Source: Roseimicrobium gellanilyticum
Lineage (GTDB): Bacteria > Verrucomicrobiota > Verrucomicrobiia > Verrucomicrobiales > Verrucomicrobiaceae
DNA: 64,000 nucleotides
Assembly (NCBI RefSeq): GCF_003315205.1
Contig: NZ_QNRR01000002.1
Span: forward strand, 776,881 to 840,880
Reading direction: 5' to 3'
Part shown: piece by piece, positions 1 to 8,327 of the stretch
Layout: each line of letters begins with the position of its first letter
Position numbering within the stretch: the stretch's first letter is position 1
Made by a program: the position numbers and the translations under genes
The notes under the pieces: model-generated
What the model was told of the DNA's origin: nothing
The model's database searches: none
Seen by the model: only the letters and a program-made list of their open reading frames with translations

Positions 1-287
1 GAATGATAGATTTCTGGATTGCTACGAGCCCTTTTGCCCACCTCCTGTTCGTCGATCCGCGGAGGAATGGACCGAATGGCAATGGAGAGCTCCAAACGGA
101 CGTCGGCATACATGTTGTGCCTCTTCAACGTTTGGGTGACCGTGTCCAGAAGCTGAAAGGCATGCACACGGGCAGTCCCCGCCAAGCAATCGGGAGTTGC
201 CTCGATGATCTCCTTCAAGGCATTCAGGTCCTGAGTCAGACGTGCCTTGTCGAAACGTGTAGAAATACCAGACGGATTTTGCCCCAT
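1..287 (-). CDS. Hypothetical protein, 5' part only (runs off the window)
   Basis: The minus strand stays open from an ATG at 287 to the window edge, giving 95 residues that begin MGQNPSGISTRFDKARL. The visible part is hydrophilic and mostly helical, with an LNALKEII stretch near residues 21-28 and a second helix near residues 41-56. I recognise no family and see no signal peptide or membrane segment. A promoter-like sequence ends about ten bases upstream of the ATG and there is no Shine-Dalgarno sequence, so the transcript may be nearly leaderless. The open reading frame plus the promoter make a real gene likely; function is unknown. The plus-strand reading frame over the same bases looks like its shadow. 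Confidence 0.6.
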   Translation of the reverse strand, partial: MGQNPSGISTRFDKARLTQDLNALKEIIEATPDCLAGTARVHAFQLLDTVTQTLKRHNMYADVRLELSIAIRSIPPRIDEQEVGKRARSNPEIYH

Positions 288-296
288 TCGAATAGA

Positions 297-325
297 ATTA
301 TAAGTAATTCTGTATTCATTGCCAA
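297..325 (-). promoter_or_regulatory. Sigma-70 type promoter for the partial gene at 1-287
   Basis: On the minus strand there is a TTGGCA -35 box (320-325), a 17-base spacer and a perfect TATAAT -10 box (297-302). Transcription would be expected to start near 289-291, only two to four bases before the ATG at 287. The boxes and spacing are read directly; use in vivo is inferred. Confidence 0.6.
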
Positions 326-392
326 CTTCCAGACTGAAAATATGTGAGGCAAAATTCAGATTTAGCTCCCCATTGCGACAAAAGCTGTTCAT

Positions 393-737
393 TCAGAGCA
401 ATTTAGTCCCAAGGGGCACCTCTCGGTCCGGCACGCAGAGGACTACGTGTCCCTCCTGGTTGTGAAATCCGGTGATCAAGCACTCGGATTGGATGGGGCC
501 GATTTGCTTTTTCGGGAAGTTCACGACTGCCACCACGAGCTTTCCCACCAAGTCCTCCAGAGTGTAGCGGTGGGTAATCTGGGCGCTGGACTTCCTGATG
601 CCCAACTCCGGTCCGAAGTCCACCTGTAGGACATAGGCCGGCTTCCTGGCTTCGCTGAATGGGCGGGCGCTCACCACCTTGCCAACACGCAGTTCCACTT
701 TGGCAAAGTCGCCCCATGTAATCGTCTCCATTTCCAT
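393..737 (-). CDS. csaA: CsaA-like tRNA-binding-domain protein
   Basis: This is a 114-residue protein made of one tRNA-binding (OB-fold) domain of the CsaA family. The diagnostic stretches are FAKVELRVGKVVSA near residues 11-24, EARKPAYVLQVDFG near 29-42 and KSSAQIT near 49-55. CsaA proteins are cytoplasmic dimers of about this length, described as chaperones with export-related activity that also bind tRNA. A second ATG at 731 (METITW) is an alternative start. It is the last gene of a minus-strand series and sits 47 bases after the DUF1080 gene, so cotranscription is possible, although no functional link is evident. Confidence 0.85.
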   Translation of the reverse strand: MEMETITWGDFAKVELRVGKVVSARPFSEARKPAYVLQVDFGPELGIRKSSAQITHRYTLEDLVGKLVVAVVNFPKKQIGPIQSECLITGFHNQEGHVVLCVPDREVPLGTKLL

Positions 738-784
738 TCGCGGAGTTTATGCCCAGCCTGTTGCACCGCAACCGGTGCGGACCT

Positions 785-1525
785 CTAGGGCAGCTCACGA
801 ATCCGCAGTTTGCGGAACTGGATAGGAGAGCCCTCGCTCTCGAGACAAAGGTAGCCAGTCTTCGGGTCGCACGCGGTGCCACCGGAGACTTCCTCGCCAT
901 TCACCCAGAGGCGTACTTCGCCGTTGACGGCGCGGATGTAGTACTGGTTCCACTCACCATGGCCCTTGCAGAGGTGTTTGCGGGGGAAGCTGCGCTGACC
1001 ATTCGGTGAGACAGGAGGGAAGGGGGTCATCTTTACTCCCACTGGGAAGACATCGCCGTTCGTTCCAAACCAATCGGTGGGCCGGCCTGCCTTGGCCTGG
1101 AGTTCGGTGTAGCCATGATCGAGGATTTGAACCTCAATCCCCTGTGGCAGACCCGGCTTGCCCGCAGCGGTGAGCTTTTCAATCGACTCTGGTGTACCCC
1201 AGAGGAACACGCCCGAGTTGCCGGCGGGCTTCTCATGCATCCACTCCACGACGAGCTCGAAGTTTGTCAGAGGTTTCACGGTGCGCATCACGCTGACCGG
1301 TTTGCCGGTGCAGTGGAGCACGCCGTCCTTCCAGCTCCAGGTGTCGTCGGCGCTGTTGACCTTCGTGAAGTCTTCCGCAGTCAGCGCACGCCATCCGGGT
1401 TGGGTGTCGTCGATCACGGCGCGAATGCCCGTGGCTGCCGGCGTGGGGTCGGCCGCTCGCTGTGGTGATGTGATACTCAAACTGGCGGCGAGGATGAGGA
1501 GGCAGGTGATTGGCAGCGGCTTCAT
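785..1525 (-). CDS. Exported 3-keto-disaccharide hydrolase-type protein (DUF1080)
   Basis: This 246-residue protein has a signal peptide (MKPLPITCLLILAASL) and one DUF1080 (PF06439) concanavalin-like beta-sandwich. Typical stretches are GNSGVFLWGTPES, GIEVQILDHGY, WNQYYIRAVNGEVRLWVNG and the C-terminal FRKLRIREL. DUF1080 proteins act on glycosides whose sugar ring has been oxidised to a 3-keto form. The Gfo/Idh/MocA oxidoreductase encoded 33 bases upstream on the same strand could make such a substrate. An in-frame ATG nine codons further upstream (1552) exists, but the start at 1525 places the signal peptide at the N-terminus. The actual substrate cannot be read from the sequence. Confidence 0.88.
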   Translation of the reverse strand: MKPLPITCLLILAASLSITSPQRAADPTPAATGIRAVIDDTQPGWRALTAEDFTKVNSADDTWSWKDGVLHCTGKPVSVMRTVKPLTNFELVVEWMHEKPAGNSGVFLWGTPESIEKLTAAGKPGLPQGIEVQILDHGYTELQAKAGRPTDWFGTNGDVFPVGVKMTPFPPVSPNGQRSFPRKHLCKGHGEWNQYYIRAVNGEVRLWVNGEEVSGGTACDPKTGYLCLESEGSPIQFRKLRIRELP

Positions 1526-1558
1526 GGAATGTAGTACTCGGTAGGGATGCACTCTTAA

Positions 1559-2764
1559 TCACGCTTTCAATCCACTGAGATCCGGGGGCACAGGTTTTGA
1601 TTTGGTGATGAAGTCCTCCCAGGTGGCTCCACCCGGTGTCTTGGCTGCGTATTCACCGAACAGGGTCAGAAGCGTGGACTCCACGGCCCCTTCAATGGTG
1701 GGATTCCCATTCGGATTCTTTGCAGCGATGGCGGCACGGAAGTCCTCAACATTCTTTTCCGACCCGGTGCGGTACAGGTTCTTCGTATCGCCTCCGCGCC
1801 AGAAGCTCTCCTTGTCACCCCGGATCATCACGCGACCGCCGAAGTCACTGGTGAAAATGCCCTTGTTTCCCACGAAGCGGTTGGAACACATGAACGGTGA
1901 GCCCCAGCCGTTGAACTGCCGCGAGGCGAAGGTCACCGCTCCTTTTTCAAACTCGAACAGCAGGGAGAAGTGGTCGGACGCATCGCCCAGCTTGTCTGGC
2001 CGTGCTCCGCGTCCGCAGTTGCCACTGGCGCGCACGGGGCGGCCGAAGGCCCAGCTCACGATGTCCAGCGCATGGATGTTCTGCTCGGTGATGATGTCTC
2101 CACCCAGCGCACGGTGGCGTACCCAGTTCTTCAAGCGGCCTTCCGCTGTGCTGTCATCATCGTCGCGGGGAATCAATTCCGCCTCGTAGTGGCACTCTCC
2201 AAACATGAGGTCGCCAATCGCTCCCTCTCGCACGCGCTTGATACCGTCCTGGAAAAACTCATTGCCGCGGGACTGCACATCCGCCAGCACCACGATACCT
2301 TTCGCGGCAGCATCCCTGGCAAGTTGACGGATGGTTTCGCACCCAGCCGCATCGATTGCCATGGGCTTCGCGATGAGCACGTGTTTTCCGGCGGCCACAG
2401 CATCGATGGCCTGCTGCACGTGAAAGTACGGCGGGCTGTGGATGGCCACAGCGTCCACGTGCTCCAGCATCTTCTTGTACCCGTCCAACCCGGTGAACTG
2501 CCGGTCCGCAGCGACCCCGTACTTCTCGCCAAACTTCTGAACCTTCTCTTCGAAGTAATCATGGGCGGCGGTGACCTTGAAGCCAGCATTCTCCACGATG
2601 ATGTCTGTCACGAAAGTGCCGCGTCCTCCGCAGCCGATGTTGCCGATCCGGATCACAGGGCCGTCATGGACAGGCTTGGGCGGTGCATCCGCGGACGCAG
2701 AGCTGGCAAGTTGGCTGAAGACAGTGGCAAGGCCGGAGGTTTGGAAGAAGGAACGTCGGTTCAT
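1559..2764 (-). CDS. Gfo/Idh/MocA family oxidoreductase with Tat-type signal
   Basis: The 401-residue protein begins MNRRSFFQTSGLATVFSQ, a twin-arginine-like signal, so export in folded form with a bound nicotinamide cofactor is likely. A Rossmann domain follows (GNIGCGGRGTFVTDI near residues 38-52) with the family segment HSPPYFHVQQAIDAVAAGKHV. The usual EKP catalytic triplet is replaced by AKPMAID, and the C-terminal alpha/beta domain carries a GGDIITEQNIHALD stretch. Enzymes of this family oxidise or reduce sugars and inositols. It precedes the DUF1080 gene, so the pair is a likely sugar-oxidation and cleavage unit. The start at 2764 is chosen because it places the RR motif at the N-terminus; the upstream 34 codons look non-coding. 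Confidence 0.9.
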   Translation of the reverse strand: MNRRSFFQTSGLATVFSQLASSASADAPPKPVHDGPVIRIGNIGCGGRGTFVTDIIVENAGFKVTAAHDYFEEKVQKFGEKYGVAADRQFTGLDGYKKMLEHVDAVAIHSPPYFHVQQAIDAVAAGKHVLIAKPMAIDAAGCETIRQLARDAAAKGIVVLADVQSRGNEFFQDGIKRVREGAIGDLMFGECHYEAELIPRDDDDSTAEGRLKNWVRHRALGGDIITEQNIHALDIVSWAFGRPVRASGNCGRGARPDKLGDASDHFSLLFEFEKGAVTFASRQFNGWGSPFMCSNRFVGNKGIFTSDFGGRVMIRGDKESFWRGGDTKNLYRTGSEKNVEDFRAAIAAKNPNGNPTIEGAVESTLLTLFGEYAAKTPGGATWEDFITKSKPVPPDLSGLKA

Positions 2765-2885
2765 GCGTGGTGGCTCGAGGGGACAAAATCGAACGGATCT
2801 GTAGACCTCCGTCTTCTTCCGCGCACGATATTTCATGCAATAGGGTGCCATCTTGTTAGGGAGCACCTAATGGTAGGGGCGCCAC

Positions 2886-3899
2886 TCAACCCACAGCTTC
2901 TTCCTGTTTCTCGCCGAAGGCCTGCTGCACCAATTGACGGAAGACACGCACATGCTCGGGTTCGAAGCGGCCCTTGCGTTGCACAAGGAAAACCTCCTCG
3001 TGACCGAACAGGGAGGAAATTTCGCGGACGACGATTTCAGATTCGCCCGGACCGCGCTTCGGAGGCCTCACACTGGCGGCACTTGTTCCGATGGCGATGC
3101 CGAAGCCGATGGCTACGTAGTTCAAGAGCAGCGCACGATTCGTGGCCGTCATGATGACATTCATCCGGTCCAGAAGGCCTGCCTGGGCAAACACGTGACG
3201 GATCTGTCGGTGGGAACTGCTCTCCTGGGGTGCTAGCACGAGTGGCTCTCTCACCAAGTTGGCCAGCGTGATGCGGCGTGCCGTGGCCAGCGGGTGTCCC
3301 TGTGGACACATCAGGTGAAAAGTATGGCGCGTCAGTGGCAGGCACTGGAATTGGGGCATGGGCTCATCTCCAGTCGCCATGCCCATCACGGCGAGATCGG
3401 CGCCATCTTCCTCGATGATCTGCCGCGCCAGCCTGGATACCCGATCGACCAGGACCAGCTTCACCTTCGGATGATGCTGCCGGTACTGCATGATGGGACC
3501 CCGCAGCGCTCCCGAGAGCGAAGGTGAGGGTGCCACCACGGTCAGCGTTCTCACTGCCGCGGATCGCTTGTCCTCGAACATCTCCCTCAACCCGTCGAAT
3601 GATTCCACCAGCGGAGCTGCCAGATCCACGAGCGTCTGGCCATCCTCCGTCAGGCGCACCTTGCTCCCATCCGCCACGGCGAGCTGCACGCCATATTCCT
3701 CCTCAAGCGACCGAACCTGTTGCCACACGGAAGGTACAGAAAGGTCCAGGGCCGCCGCCGTGCCTGCAAAGCTCCCACAGCGCGACAGTTCCACCAGGGA
3801 GCGAATCTGCCGGAAACGTACCTCCTTGAAATAACGACGGGCCGAACCGGTGTCGGGAGACCCGATTCTGCGGGCAGCGGAGCGTTGTTTCTTCATCAT
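2886..3899 (-). CDS. LysR-family transcriptional regulator
   Basis: This 337-residue protein has an N-terminal winged helix-turn-helix (IRSLVELSRCGSFAGTAAAL through QQVRSLEEEYGVQL, about residues 33-78) and a LysR substrate-binding domain from about residue 95 (RTLTVVAPSPSLSG, GADLAVMG, GFGIAIG). The DNA-binding part has the usual layout, but the third helix reads SVPSVWQQVRSLE where SxPAxSxxIxxLE is more common. The N-terminal 30 residues are a basic extension. It lies upstream of the Gfo/Idh/MocA gene on the same strand, 121 bases away, so local control of that sugar module is plausible but not shown. ATGs at 3899 and 3896 are adjacent. Confidence 0.9.
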   Translation of the reverse strand: MMKKQRSAARRIGSPDTGSARRYFKEVRFRQIRSLVELSRCGSFAGTAAALDLSVPSVWQQVRSLEEEYGVQLAVADGSKVRLTEDGQTLVDLAAPLVESFDGLREMFEDKRSAAVRTLTVVAPSPSLSGALRGPIMQYRQHHPKVKLVLVDRVSRLARQIIEEDGADLAVMGMATGDEPMPQFQCLPLTRHTFHLMCPQGHPLATARRITLANLVREPLVLAPQESSSHRQIRHVFAQAGLLDRMNVIMTATNRALLLNYVAIGFGIAIGTSAASVRPPKRGPGESEIVVREISSLFGHEEVFLVQRKGRFEPEHVRVFRQLVQQAFGEKQEEAVG

Positions 3900-4116
3900 G
3901 GCATCCGGGGATGCCTCAGAATCACCCGGTCAGGGTTCTGTATCCTGCAAGGGGAGGGAAAGGCAAATGCAATTCTGGGCCGGGGTGCAGGAGTCCCGAG
4001 GTTCCCTCACGCTGTCACCATACTAGGGAGACATCACCGCTCCTGTGAACCCCGCAATCCGGTGCTTGCATTCCCCGGCCTTTCATGCGAAGGCTCAGCA
4101 CAGCCGACAATCAAAA

Positions 4117-4205
4117 GGAAGGGTGGCTGAGTGGTTTAAGGCACTCGATTCGAAATCGAACGTAGTCAAAAGCTACCGTGGGTTCAAATCCCACCCCTTC
4201 CGCCA
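4117..4205 (+). tRNA. tRNA-Ser (anticodon CGA)
   Basis: The 89-base sequence folds as a class II tRNA. The acceptor stem is GGAAGGG (4117-4123) with CCCTTCC (4195-4201), followed by discriminator G and an encoded CCA. The T arm is GTGGG-TTCAAAT-CCCAC (4178-4194). The anticodon CGA is at 4151-4153 in loop TTCGAAA. A long variable arm has a GTAG/CTAC stem. The bottom pair of the anticodon stem is a C-A mismatch in this reading, which is unusual. The gene lies alone between the LysR gene and a minus-strand hypothetical gene. Confidence 0.95.
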
Positions 4206-4310
4206 ATTCATGCTCATAATGAGCAAGTTGCTGGCGCGCATCTAGTCTGCTCTGCCAACTTCTCAAGAGAGAGGCAATCCACCTCTAAACCTTCCCTTGA
4301 GTCACGAACC

Positions 4311-4712
4311 TCAGGGGCGTGCTGTCGGGTGACGCGAACTGAGTTTCCCATTTCCAGCACTGTCTGCGGGTTCACTGGCCATCACTTTCTCGGCCTGAAG
4401 CAGTTCAGCCTCGATCTCGAACCCACCGTCCGCCACTTTTTTGGCATCATCCAACATGGCGTGCAGTCGTGGTAGCGCCTCCTTCAGTTGGGGCACCTCG
4501 GTGAAGGCATGCCTGATGGTGTCCACGCCCTCCGCATCGATCTTCTCCGCCGCATCATCGTAGCCCCGGTCCCTGGCATCATGGGCGCTTCCAAACCCTT
4601 GCACAGCCCTCCGAATGAGCCTGAAGGCCCAGACCACGTCGTCCGGTGGAATATGGGGTGAGGGTGGGGCTTCGCTCCCGTCCTGTGGTGGTAGGGCATC
4701 ACTGTTCTGCAT
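4311..4712 (-). CDS. Hypothetical protein (133 aa)
   Basis: The ORF from the ATG at 4712 encodes 133 residues with a Pro/Ser-rich N-terminus (MQNSDALPPQDGSEAPPSP) and a helical, acidic body (VVWAFRLIRRAVQGFGSA, DDAAEKIDAEGVDTIRHAF, ALPRLHAMLDDAKKV). No signal peptide or membrane helix is present and no family is recognised. The frame extends upstream to 5186, but that extension has the composition of non-coding sequence, so the shorter start is preferred. The gene stands alone, divergent from hppA. Confidence 0.55.
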   Translation of the reverse strand: MQNSDALPPQDGSEAPPSPHIPPDDVVWAFRLIRRAVQGFGSAHDARDRGYDDAAEKIDAEGVDTIRHAFTEVPQLKEALPRLHAMLDDAKKVADGGFEIEAELLQAEKVMASEPADSAGNGKLSSRHPTARP

Positions 4713-5234
4713 CGGCGAAATGTTGTGGTTCCGCTTGGCGGGTGTACAGTCACCCAATGAGGTCCAATTTGCGTTCTGCCTGCACCCTGCGTCACAACAC
4801 TCCAAAAACGATAGTTCGTTTGGCCGATTTTCAAGATTGTTCAGCTTCACCAGTCCCCCGGTCCTTCGTGAACACCAGCGTCCAGCTGCTAGCGCACCCA
4901 AGCGCTGGCCGCACAAGGCCCACGGAAGATTCTCCAACCCTTCCGTCAAACTTCCCCCCACAAGGTCTGCTTGTGAACATCTCCTTTTGTGCCCGGTTGG
5001 AGTACGAATGCGCGGCCGCGGAAGGCGGGCCGCAAAGCGCGGATCAATTGCTGGAGCCCCGTAGTGGCGGGCTTCGCAGGGCGGGGGAACAGTGAATTTG
5101 CCTGATGGGGGCTTGTGAAATCCTTCACAAACCCCGTTGCCTCGCGTGACAAACTCGCTACACTCGCCGCCTCTTTTTCCGCGCACTGTATTATTTGGTC
5201 ATCTTTCGCGTTCAGTCTCCTCCTCACTCCCCAC
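4713..5234. other. 522-base intergenic region between divergent genes
   Basis: Between the hypothetical gene (start 4712, minus) and hppA (start 5235, plus) I see no convincing gene, RNA or repeat. The open frames here on both strands are rich in Cys, Arg, Ser and Pro and look non-coding. The region must hold the promoters of both flanking genes. Its last part contains AT-richer sequence around 5185-5200 (ACTGTATTATTTGG), where a -10 element for hppA could lie, but no matching -35 is clear. Confidence 0.4.
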
Positions 5235-7307
5235 ATGTCTGACTTCCTCCTAAACCAAGGCATCATCATCTCCATCATCCTGGGTGCCGTAGGCCTGGGC
5301 TACGCGGTGTTCCTCATCAAGCAGATCATGGCTTCCTCCGCGGGGAATGATGCCATGAAAAGGGTGGCGGCCGCCATTCAGGAAGGGGCAAAAGCCTACC
5401 TCCGCCGCCAGGTGACCAGCGTGAGCATCATTGCGGTGATCATCACCATCCTCCTCTTCATCTGGAAGCGCTCCGCTCCGGTCCCGGTGGGCTTCATCAT
5501 TGGTGCCGTGTGCTCCATGATTGCCGGATTCATCGGCATGCGCGTTGCCGTGGTGGCCAATGTACGCACCACCCAGGCGGCGACCGTGGGTCATCTCCAG
5601 GCGCTGCGTGTGGCCTTCAATGGCGGCGCGGTCACCGGTCTTCTCGTCGTAGGTCTGGCTCTCCTGTCCGTGGCCTTGTTCTATATTGTCATGTCGGCAG
5701 GCGGGCACCAGGCGCACGCCATCGACTCCCTTGTGGGTCTGGCCTTGGGTGCTTCGCTCGTTTCCGTTTTTGCCCGCCTCGGTGGAGGTATCTACACCAA
5801 AGCTGCCGACGTGGGCGCTGACCTCGTGGGCAAGAACGAGAACGCACTGGACGAAGACGATCCCCGCAATCCTGCCACCATCGCCGACAACGTGGGCGAC
5901 AACGTGGGCGACTGCGCTGGCATGGCTGCGGACGTGTTCGAGACCTATGCCGTGACCCTCATCGGTGCTCTGCTCATCGCGTCCCTGTCGAAGTTCGGCG
6001 ACGCTACCCAGGCCGCCCTCATGTATCCGTTCCTCATCGGTGGCATCAGCATCGTGGGTGCGGTGCTCGGCATCCTTTGGGTCAACATCCGCAAAGGTGG
6101 TGCCACCGCGCTCCTCATGCAGGGCGTGGGCATCTCCGCCGTGGTGACTGCCGTCCTGGCCTATCCAGTGACGCAGGCGCTCTTCGGCAAGGCCGAGAAG
6201 CTTCCCTTCACTGCAAATGCGCTCTACTTCACGGCCATCATCGGCCTGGTGCTTACCTGGCTGGTGGTTCTCATCACGAACTACTACACCTCCACCGAAC
6301 ACGCTCCGGTACGCAAGATCGCGAAGGCCAGTGAGACTGGCCACGCCACGAACATCATCGCAGGTATCTCCATCGGCAACTACGCCACCGCGCTTCCCGT
6401 GTTACTCATCTGCGCCTCCATCGCAGGTGGTTACATGCTGGCGGGTCTGTACGGCATTGCCATCGCGGTCATGAGCATGCTCTCCATGGCCGGCATTATC
6501 GTTTCACTCGACGCCTTTGGCCCCATCACGGACAACGCGGGTGGTATCGCTGTGATGAGCGAACTGCCCAAGGAGGTGCGCAAGATCACCGACGAACTCG
6601 ATGCGGTGGGCAACACCATGAAGGCCGTGACCAAGGGCTACGCCATCGCCTCGGCCGGGGTGGCCGCGCTGGTGCTCTTCGGCTCCTTCTATCTGGAACT
6701 TGAAAAGCATCTCGGCCATGTGGTGGAATTCTCTCTCAAGGATCCGAGCGTGATCATCGGTCTCTTCATCGGCGGCCTGCTGCCGTTCCTCTTCACTGCG
6801 ATGAGCATGAACGCTGTGGGCAACGCCGCTGGCGCTGTCGTGCAGGAAGTGCGCCGTCAGATCTCCGCCAAGCCTGGCATTCTGACCGGCAAGGACACAC
6901 CCGAGTACGCCACCTGCGTGGACATTGTGACCAAAGCCGCTTTGCGTGAAATGATCCTGCCTGCTCTGCTTCCCATCATCGGCGTGCTCGGTGTGGGCTG
7001 GGGCGTGAGCTTCCTGCAGTCCAACCACTTCCTGGGCCATACCGCTCTCGGCGGCATGCTCATGGGTACCATCGTCACCGGCCTTTTCCTTGGCCTGAGC
7101 ATGACCAGCGCCGGTGGCGCCTGGGACAATGCGAAGAAATACATCGAAGAAGGCAATCACGGCGGCAAAGGCAGCGATGCTCACAAGGCAGCCGTAACGG
7201 GTGACACCGTGGGCGACCCCTACAAGGACACCAGCGGTCCTGCCATCAATCCGATGATCAAGGTGGTGAACATCGTGGCCATCCTCGTGATTCCGCTGCT
7301 GTTCTAG
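5235..7307 (+). CDS. hppA: Membrane-bound proton-translocating pyrophosphatase, K+-independent type
   Basis: This 690-residue integral membrane protein hydrolyses pyrophosphate and pumps H+ out of the cytoplasm. It starts [17 protein letters not shown] and has about 16 hydrophobic segments. The active-site signature is intact: [32 protein letters not shown] and [10 protein letters not shown], with the C-terminal [21 protein letters not shown]. The segment [15 protein letters not shown] carries Lys463 and Thr466 in place of the Ala/Gly pair of K+-dependent enzymes, so it belongs to the K+-independent H+-pumping subfamily. The length matches the family. The ATG at 5235 is chosen because the 40 codons upstream in frame do not fit. 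A rho-independent terminator follows. Confidence 0.97.
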   Translation: MSDFLLNQGIIISIILGAVGLGYAVFLIKQIMASSAGNDAMKRVAAAIQEGAKAYLRRQVTSVSIIAVIITILLFIWKRSAPVPVGFIIGAVCSMIAGFIGMRVAVVANVRTTQAATVGHLQALRVAFNGGAVTGLLVVGLALLSVALFYIVMSAGGHQAHAIDSLVGLALGASLVSVFARLGGGIYTKAADVGADLVGKNENALDEDDPRNPATIADNVGDNVGDCAGMAADVFETYAVTLIGALLIASLSKFGDATQAALMYPFLIGGISIVGAVLGILWVNIRKGGATALLMQGVGISAVVTAVLAYPVTQALFGKAEKLPFTANALYFTAIIGLVLTWLVVLITNYYTSTEHAPVRKIAKASETGHATNIIAGISIGNYATALPVLLICASIAGGYMLAGLYGIAIAVMSMLSMAGIIVSLDAFGPITDNAGGIAVMSELPKEVRKITDELDAVGNTMKAVTKGYAIASAGVAALVLFGSFYLELEKHLGHVVEFSLKDPSVIIGLFIGGLLPFLFTAMSMNAVGNAAGAVVQEVRRQISAKPGILTGKDTPEYATCVDIVTKAALREMILPALLPIIGVLGVGWGVSFLQSNHFLGHTALGGMLMGTIVTGLFLGLSMTSAGGAWDNAKKYIEEGNHGGKGSDAHKAAVTGDTVGDPYKDTSGPAINPMIKVVNIVAILVIPLLF

Positions 7308-7344
7308 GACGCACTACTGCGAGTACCGCTCCATACACTTTAAG

Positions 7345-7378
7345 AGCCCGCCTGTTAAACGGCGGGCTTTTTCTTTTT
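7345..7378 (+). terminator. Rho-independent terminator of hppA
   Basis: A perfect 8-bp stem AGCCCGCC (7345-7352) / GGCGGGCT (7361-7368) with an 8-base loop is followed by TTTTCTTTTT. It lies 38 bases after the hppA stop. Confidence 0.92.
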
Positions 7379-7383
7379 GGCTC

Positions 7384-7782
7384 TCAGTACGCAATCGTCT
7401 TGCCTCCCTGCTTGAGCGTCACCTTCTTCAGCGGATCGATCGAATTGAAGGTAATCGTGTAGCCATTGGGCAGATAGCTCGTGAGCTGGCTTTCGGCATA
7501 GCTGAGATAGGGCGCCAGTTTGCTGTAGCGTGTCTGGGAGTTGGTGGAGGCGTTCCAGTCACTCTTCGCCTGTGTGCGACCGCGTACCTGCACCAGCGTG
7601 GCCATGGCCATATTGAGCGACTCGGCACGGGCGATGGCCATGTTGAGCTCGGCATCGCTGCGCACTTTGATGAGATTGGGCAGGGCAAGGAAGGAAATGA
7701 TGCCGATGATTGCGACAGCGGTGAGCATCTCAACGAGTGAGAATGCGTGGGAGTGGGGGAGATTGGCAGGCTGGCGAGACAT
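7384..7782 (-). CDS. Type II/IV pseudopilin-like protein
   Basis: The 132-residue protein begins MSRQPANLPHSHA and then shows a prepilin N-terminus, FSLVEMLTAVAIIGIISFLA, with the conserved Glu five residues into the mature protein. Prepilin peptidase would cut between Ala13 and Phe14 and methylate the Phe; the residue before the cut is Ala rather than the common Gly. The globular part (RSDAELNMAIARAESLNMAM onward) has the short layout of minor pseudopilins of the kind common in Verrucomicrobia and Planctomycetes. Upstream in-frame starts exist (for example 7835), but 7782 gives a normal short leader. No secretion or pilus genes are adjacent, so it is an orphan. Confidence 0.85.
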   Translation of the reverse strand: MSRQPANLPHSHAFSLVEMLTAVAIIGIISFLALPNLIKVRSDAELNMAIARAESLNMAMATLVQVRGRTQAKSDWNASTNSQTRYSKLAPYLSYAESQLTSYLPNGYTITFNSIDPLKKVTLKQGGKTIAY

Positions 7783-7941
7783 GTAGGAATTTCTGCACAG
7801 GCCTGTGTATCGTCCATGATCCTGCGGTTTGAGCATGGGTCCGCAGGAGGGAGATTGGGGGATAGGCAGACTGCTTAGTAAAAACATCCGGGAAGAGGCT
7901 TCCAGGCTGGCCATCCTCACTGAGTCGTTGCAAACTCCGGC

Positions 7942-8322
7942 ATGCCCCGGCGTTTCGACCACATCGATCTTCGTGTGCGCAATCTGGAGGAGGTGCGTGC
8001 CTTCTATGACACCTTTCTTCCGGCGCTCGGATTTGCACACGATGCGCAGATAGAAGGCTGGATTCAATACGATGCCATAGGCGAAGATGGCACCCTGCGT
8101 GACTTTTTCGGTGTCACCGAGTCACCCGGCCATGTGGCAAACGAAAACCGCATCGCCTTCTGGGCAGATACGGATGCCGAAGTAGATCGACTTGCTGCTG
8201 TCGCAGTGAGTGTCGGAGCCAGGAACGTCGAAGGGCCAGGCTTCGAGGTGCCTGGCTACTACGCGGTGTTCTTTGAGGACGCCTCTGGAAACCGGTTCGA
8301 AATCTGCCACCGCACCAATTGA
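7942..8322 (+). CDS. VOC family (glyoxalase/dioxygenase-fold) protein
   Basis: The 126-residue cytoplasmic protein is a single vicinal-oxygen-chelate domain built of two beta-alpha-beta-beta-beta units. The first starts FDHIDLRVRNLEEVRAFYDTFLPALGF, with a metal-ligand His at position 7; the second contains NRIAFWADTDAEVDRL and ends VFFEDASGNRFEICHR, with the family Glu near the C-terminus. VOC proteins include glyoxalases, antibiotic-binding proteins and dioxygenases; the substrate is not evident. It is divergent from the pseudopilin gene and convergent with the SRPBCC gene, whose stop is five bases away. Confidence 0.9.
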   Translation: MPRRFDHIDLRVRNLEEVRAFYDTFLPALGFAHDAQIEGWIQYDAIGEDGTLRDFFGVTESPGHVANENRIAFWADTDAEVDRLAAVAVSVGARNVEGPGFEVPGYYAVFFEDASGNRFEICHRTN

Positions 8323-8327
8323 GGAGC

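Noticed and set aside
1970-3154. Plus-strand frame of 394 codons across the Gfo/Idh/MocA and LysR genes
   Set aside because: It crosses two well-supported minus-strand genes and the gap between them, and has no recognisable product.
4206-4230. Small hairpin after the tRNA as a terminator (GCTCATAATGAGC)
   Set aside because: No U-tract follows and the stem is short.
4615-5095. Overlapping plus-strand frames in the gap upstream of hppA
   Set aside because: Composition (Cys, Arg, Ser, Pro) and lack of homology-like structure indicate non-coding sequence.
5250-6344. Minus-strand frame of 364 codons within hppA
   Set aside because: His- and Asp-rich shadow of a highly conserved membrane protein gene.
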